6,014 nucleotides of DNA from Planctomycetales bacterium (GTDB lineage: Bacteria > Planctomycetota > Planctomycetia > Planctomycetales > Planctomycetaceae): positions 1 to 6,014 of the forward strand of contig JAGVKR010000007.1 of the NCBI GenBank assembly GCA_020050375.1, written 5' to 3'. A program made the translations under genes and the position numbers. This document shows, piece after piece, positions 5,898 to 6,014 of this stretch. Position 1 is the stretch's first letter. Each line of letters opens with the position of its first letter. The notes beneath the pieces were generated by a model. It saw only the letters and a program-made list of their open reading frames with translations. It searched no databases and had not been told where the DNA came from.

Positions 5898-6014
5898 GCG
5901 TCCTCGACCGGTTTCGTCTCGACAAAAAGAAACTCTTCATTACCGGCGGAAGTCGCGGGCTGGGGCGCGAAATGGCGCTCGCCATCGCCGAGGCCGGGGC
6001 GGATGTGATTCTGG
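5894..6014 (+). CDS. Short-chain dehydrogenase/reductase, N-terminal part
   Basis: Only the first 40 codons are present before the right edge. They contain KKLFITGGSRGLGREMALAI, the Rossmann nucleotide-binding motif TGxxxGxG (residues 17-24) of classical SDR enzymes, followed by the helix and the second strand (GADVIL). The enzyme would use NAD(H) or NADP(H) on an alcohol or ketone substrate. The catalytic Ser-Tyr-Lys lies beyond the window, so substrate and subfamily cannot be given; gluconate 5-dehydrogenase-like and 3-oxoacyl-ACP reductase-like members both begin this way. The start ATG overlaps the rsmD stop (ATGA, 5894-5897), with GGAG seven bases before, so the two are translationally coupled. 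Confidence 0.88.
   Translation, partial: MSVLDRFRLDKKKLFITGGSRGLGREMALAIAEAGADVIL

Overview
The window looks like a piece of a chromosome from a planctomycete (Planctomycetota). The reasons are the moderately high GC content, the MoxR / DUF58 / BatA-type gene order typical of that phylum, a response regulator ending in a short CxC...CxxC ribbon of a kind common in planctomycete proteins, and free use of GTG starts. The phylum call is an inference from gene style; no marker gene here proves it.

The layout is two divergent gene sets around one intergenic region of about 450 bases. Leftward (minus strand), in order of transcription, are a MoxR-family AAA+ ATPase (3721 to 2639), a DUF58 protein with a von Willebrand A fold (2682 to 1774, overlapping the moxR end by 44 bases) and a large membrane-anchored BatA-type vWA protein. 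The last starts at 1699 and runs off the left edge after 566 codons with no stop. MoxR ATPases of this class act as chaperone-like partners of vWA proteins, so the three probably form one operon for a metal-dependent envelope or folding function.

Rightward (plus strand) are a response regulator with a C-terminal zinc-ribbon-like tail (4168 to 4734), an FHA-domain protein (4761 to 5288), the 16S rRNA methyltransferase RsmD (5292 to 5897), and the start of a short-chain dehydrogenase/reductase (5894 to beyond 6014). Gaps are 26 and 3 bases, and the last junction is a 4-base ATGA overlap, so they are likely co-transcribed. The regulator and FHA protein together suggest a phosphorylation-linked signalling pair without a DNA-binding or enzymatic output domain; rsmD and the SDR look like housekeeping passengers.

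The intergenic region (3722-4167) holds an imperfect 27-bp palindrome at 3821-3847. As plus-strand RNA it would fold into an uninterrupted 12-bp stem, and as DNA it is flanked by TTGAC/GTCAA half-sites. It is the most unexplained non-coding element here. No tRNA, rRNA, CRISPR array, insertion sequence or clear intrinsic terminator was seen. I see no strong evidence for a wholly new system; the best leads are the ribbon-tailed regulator/FHA pair, the intergenic palindrome, and the altered MIDAS position in the BatA-type protein.
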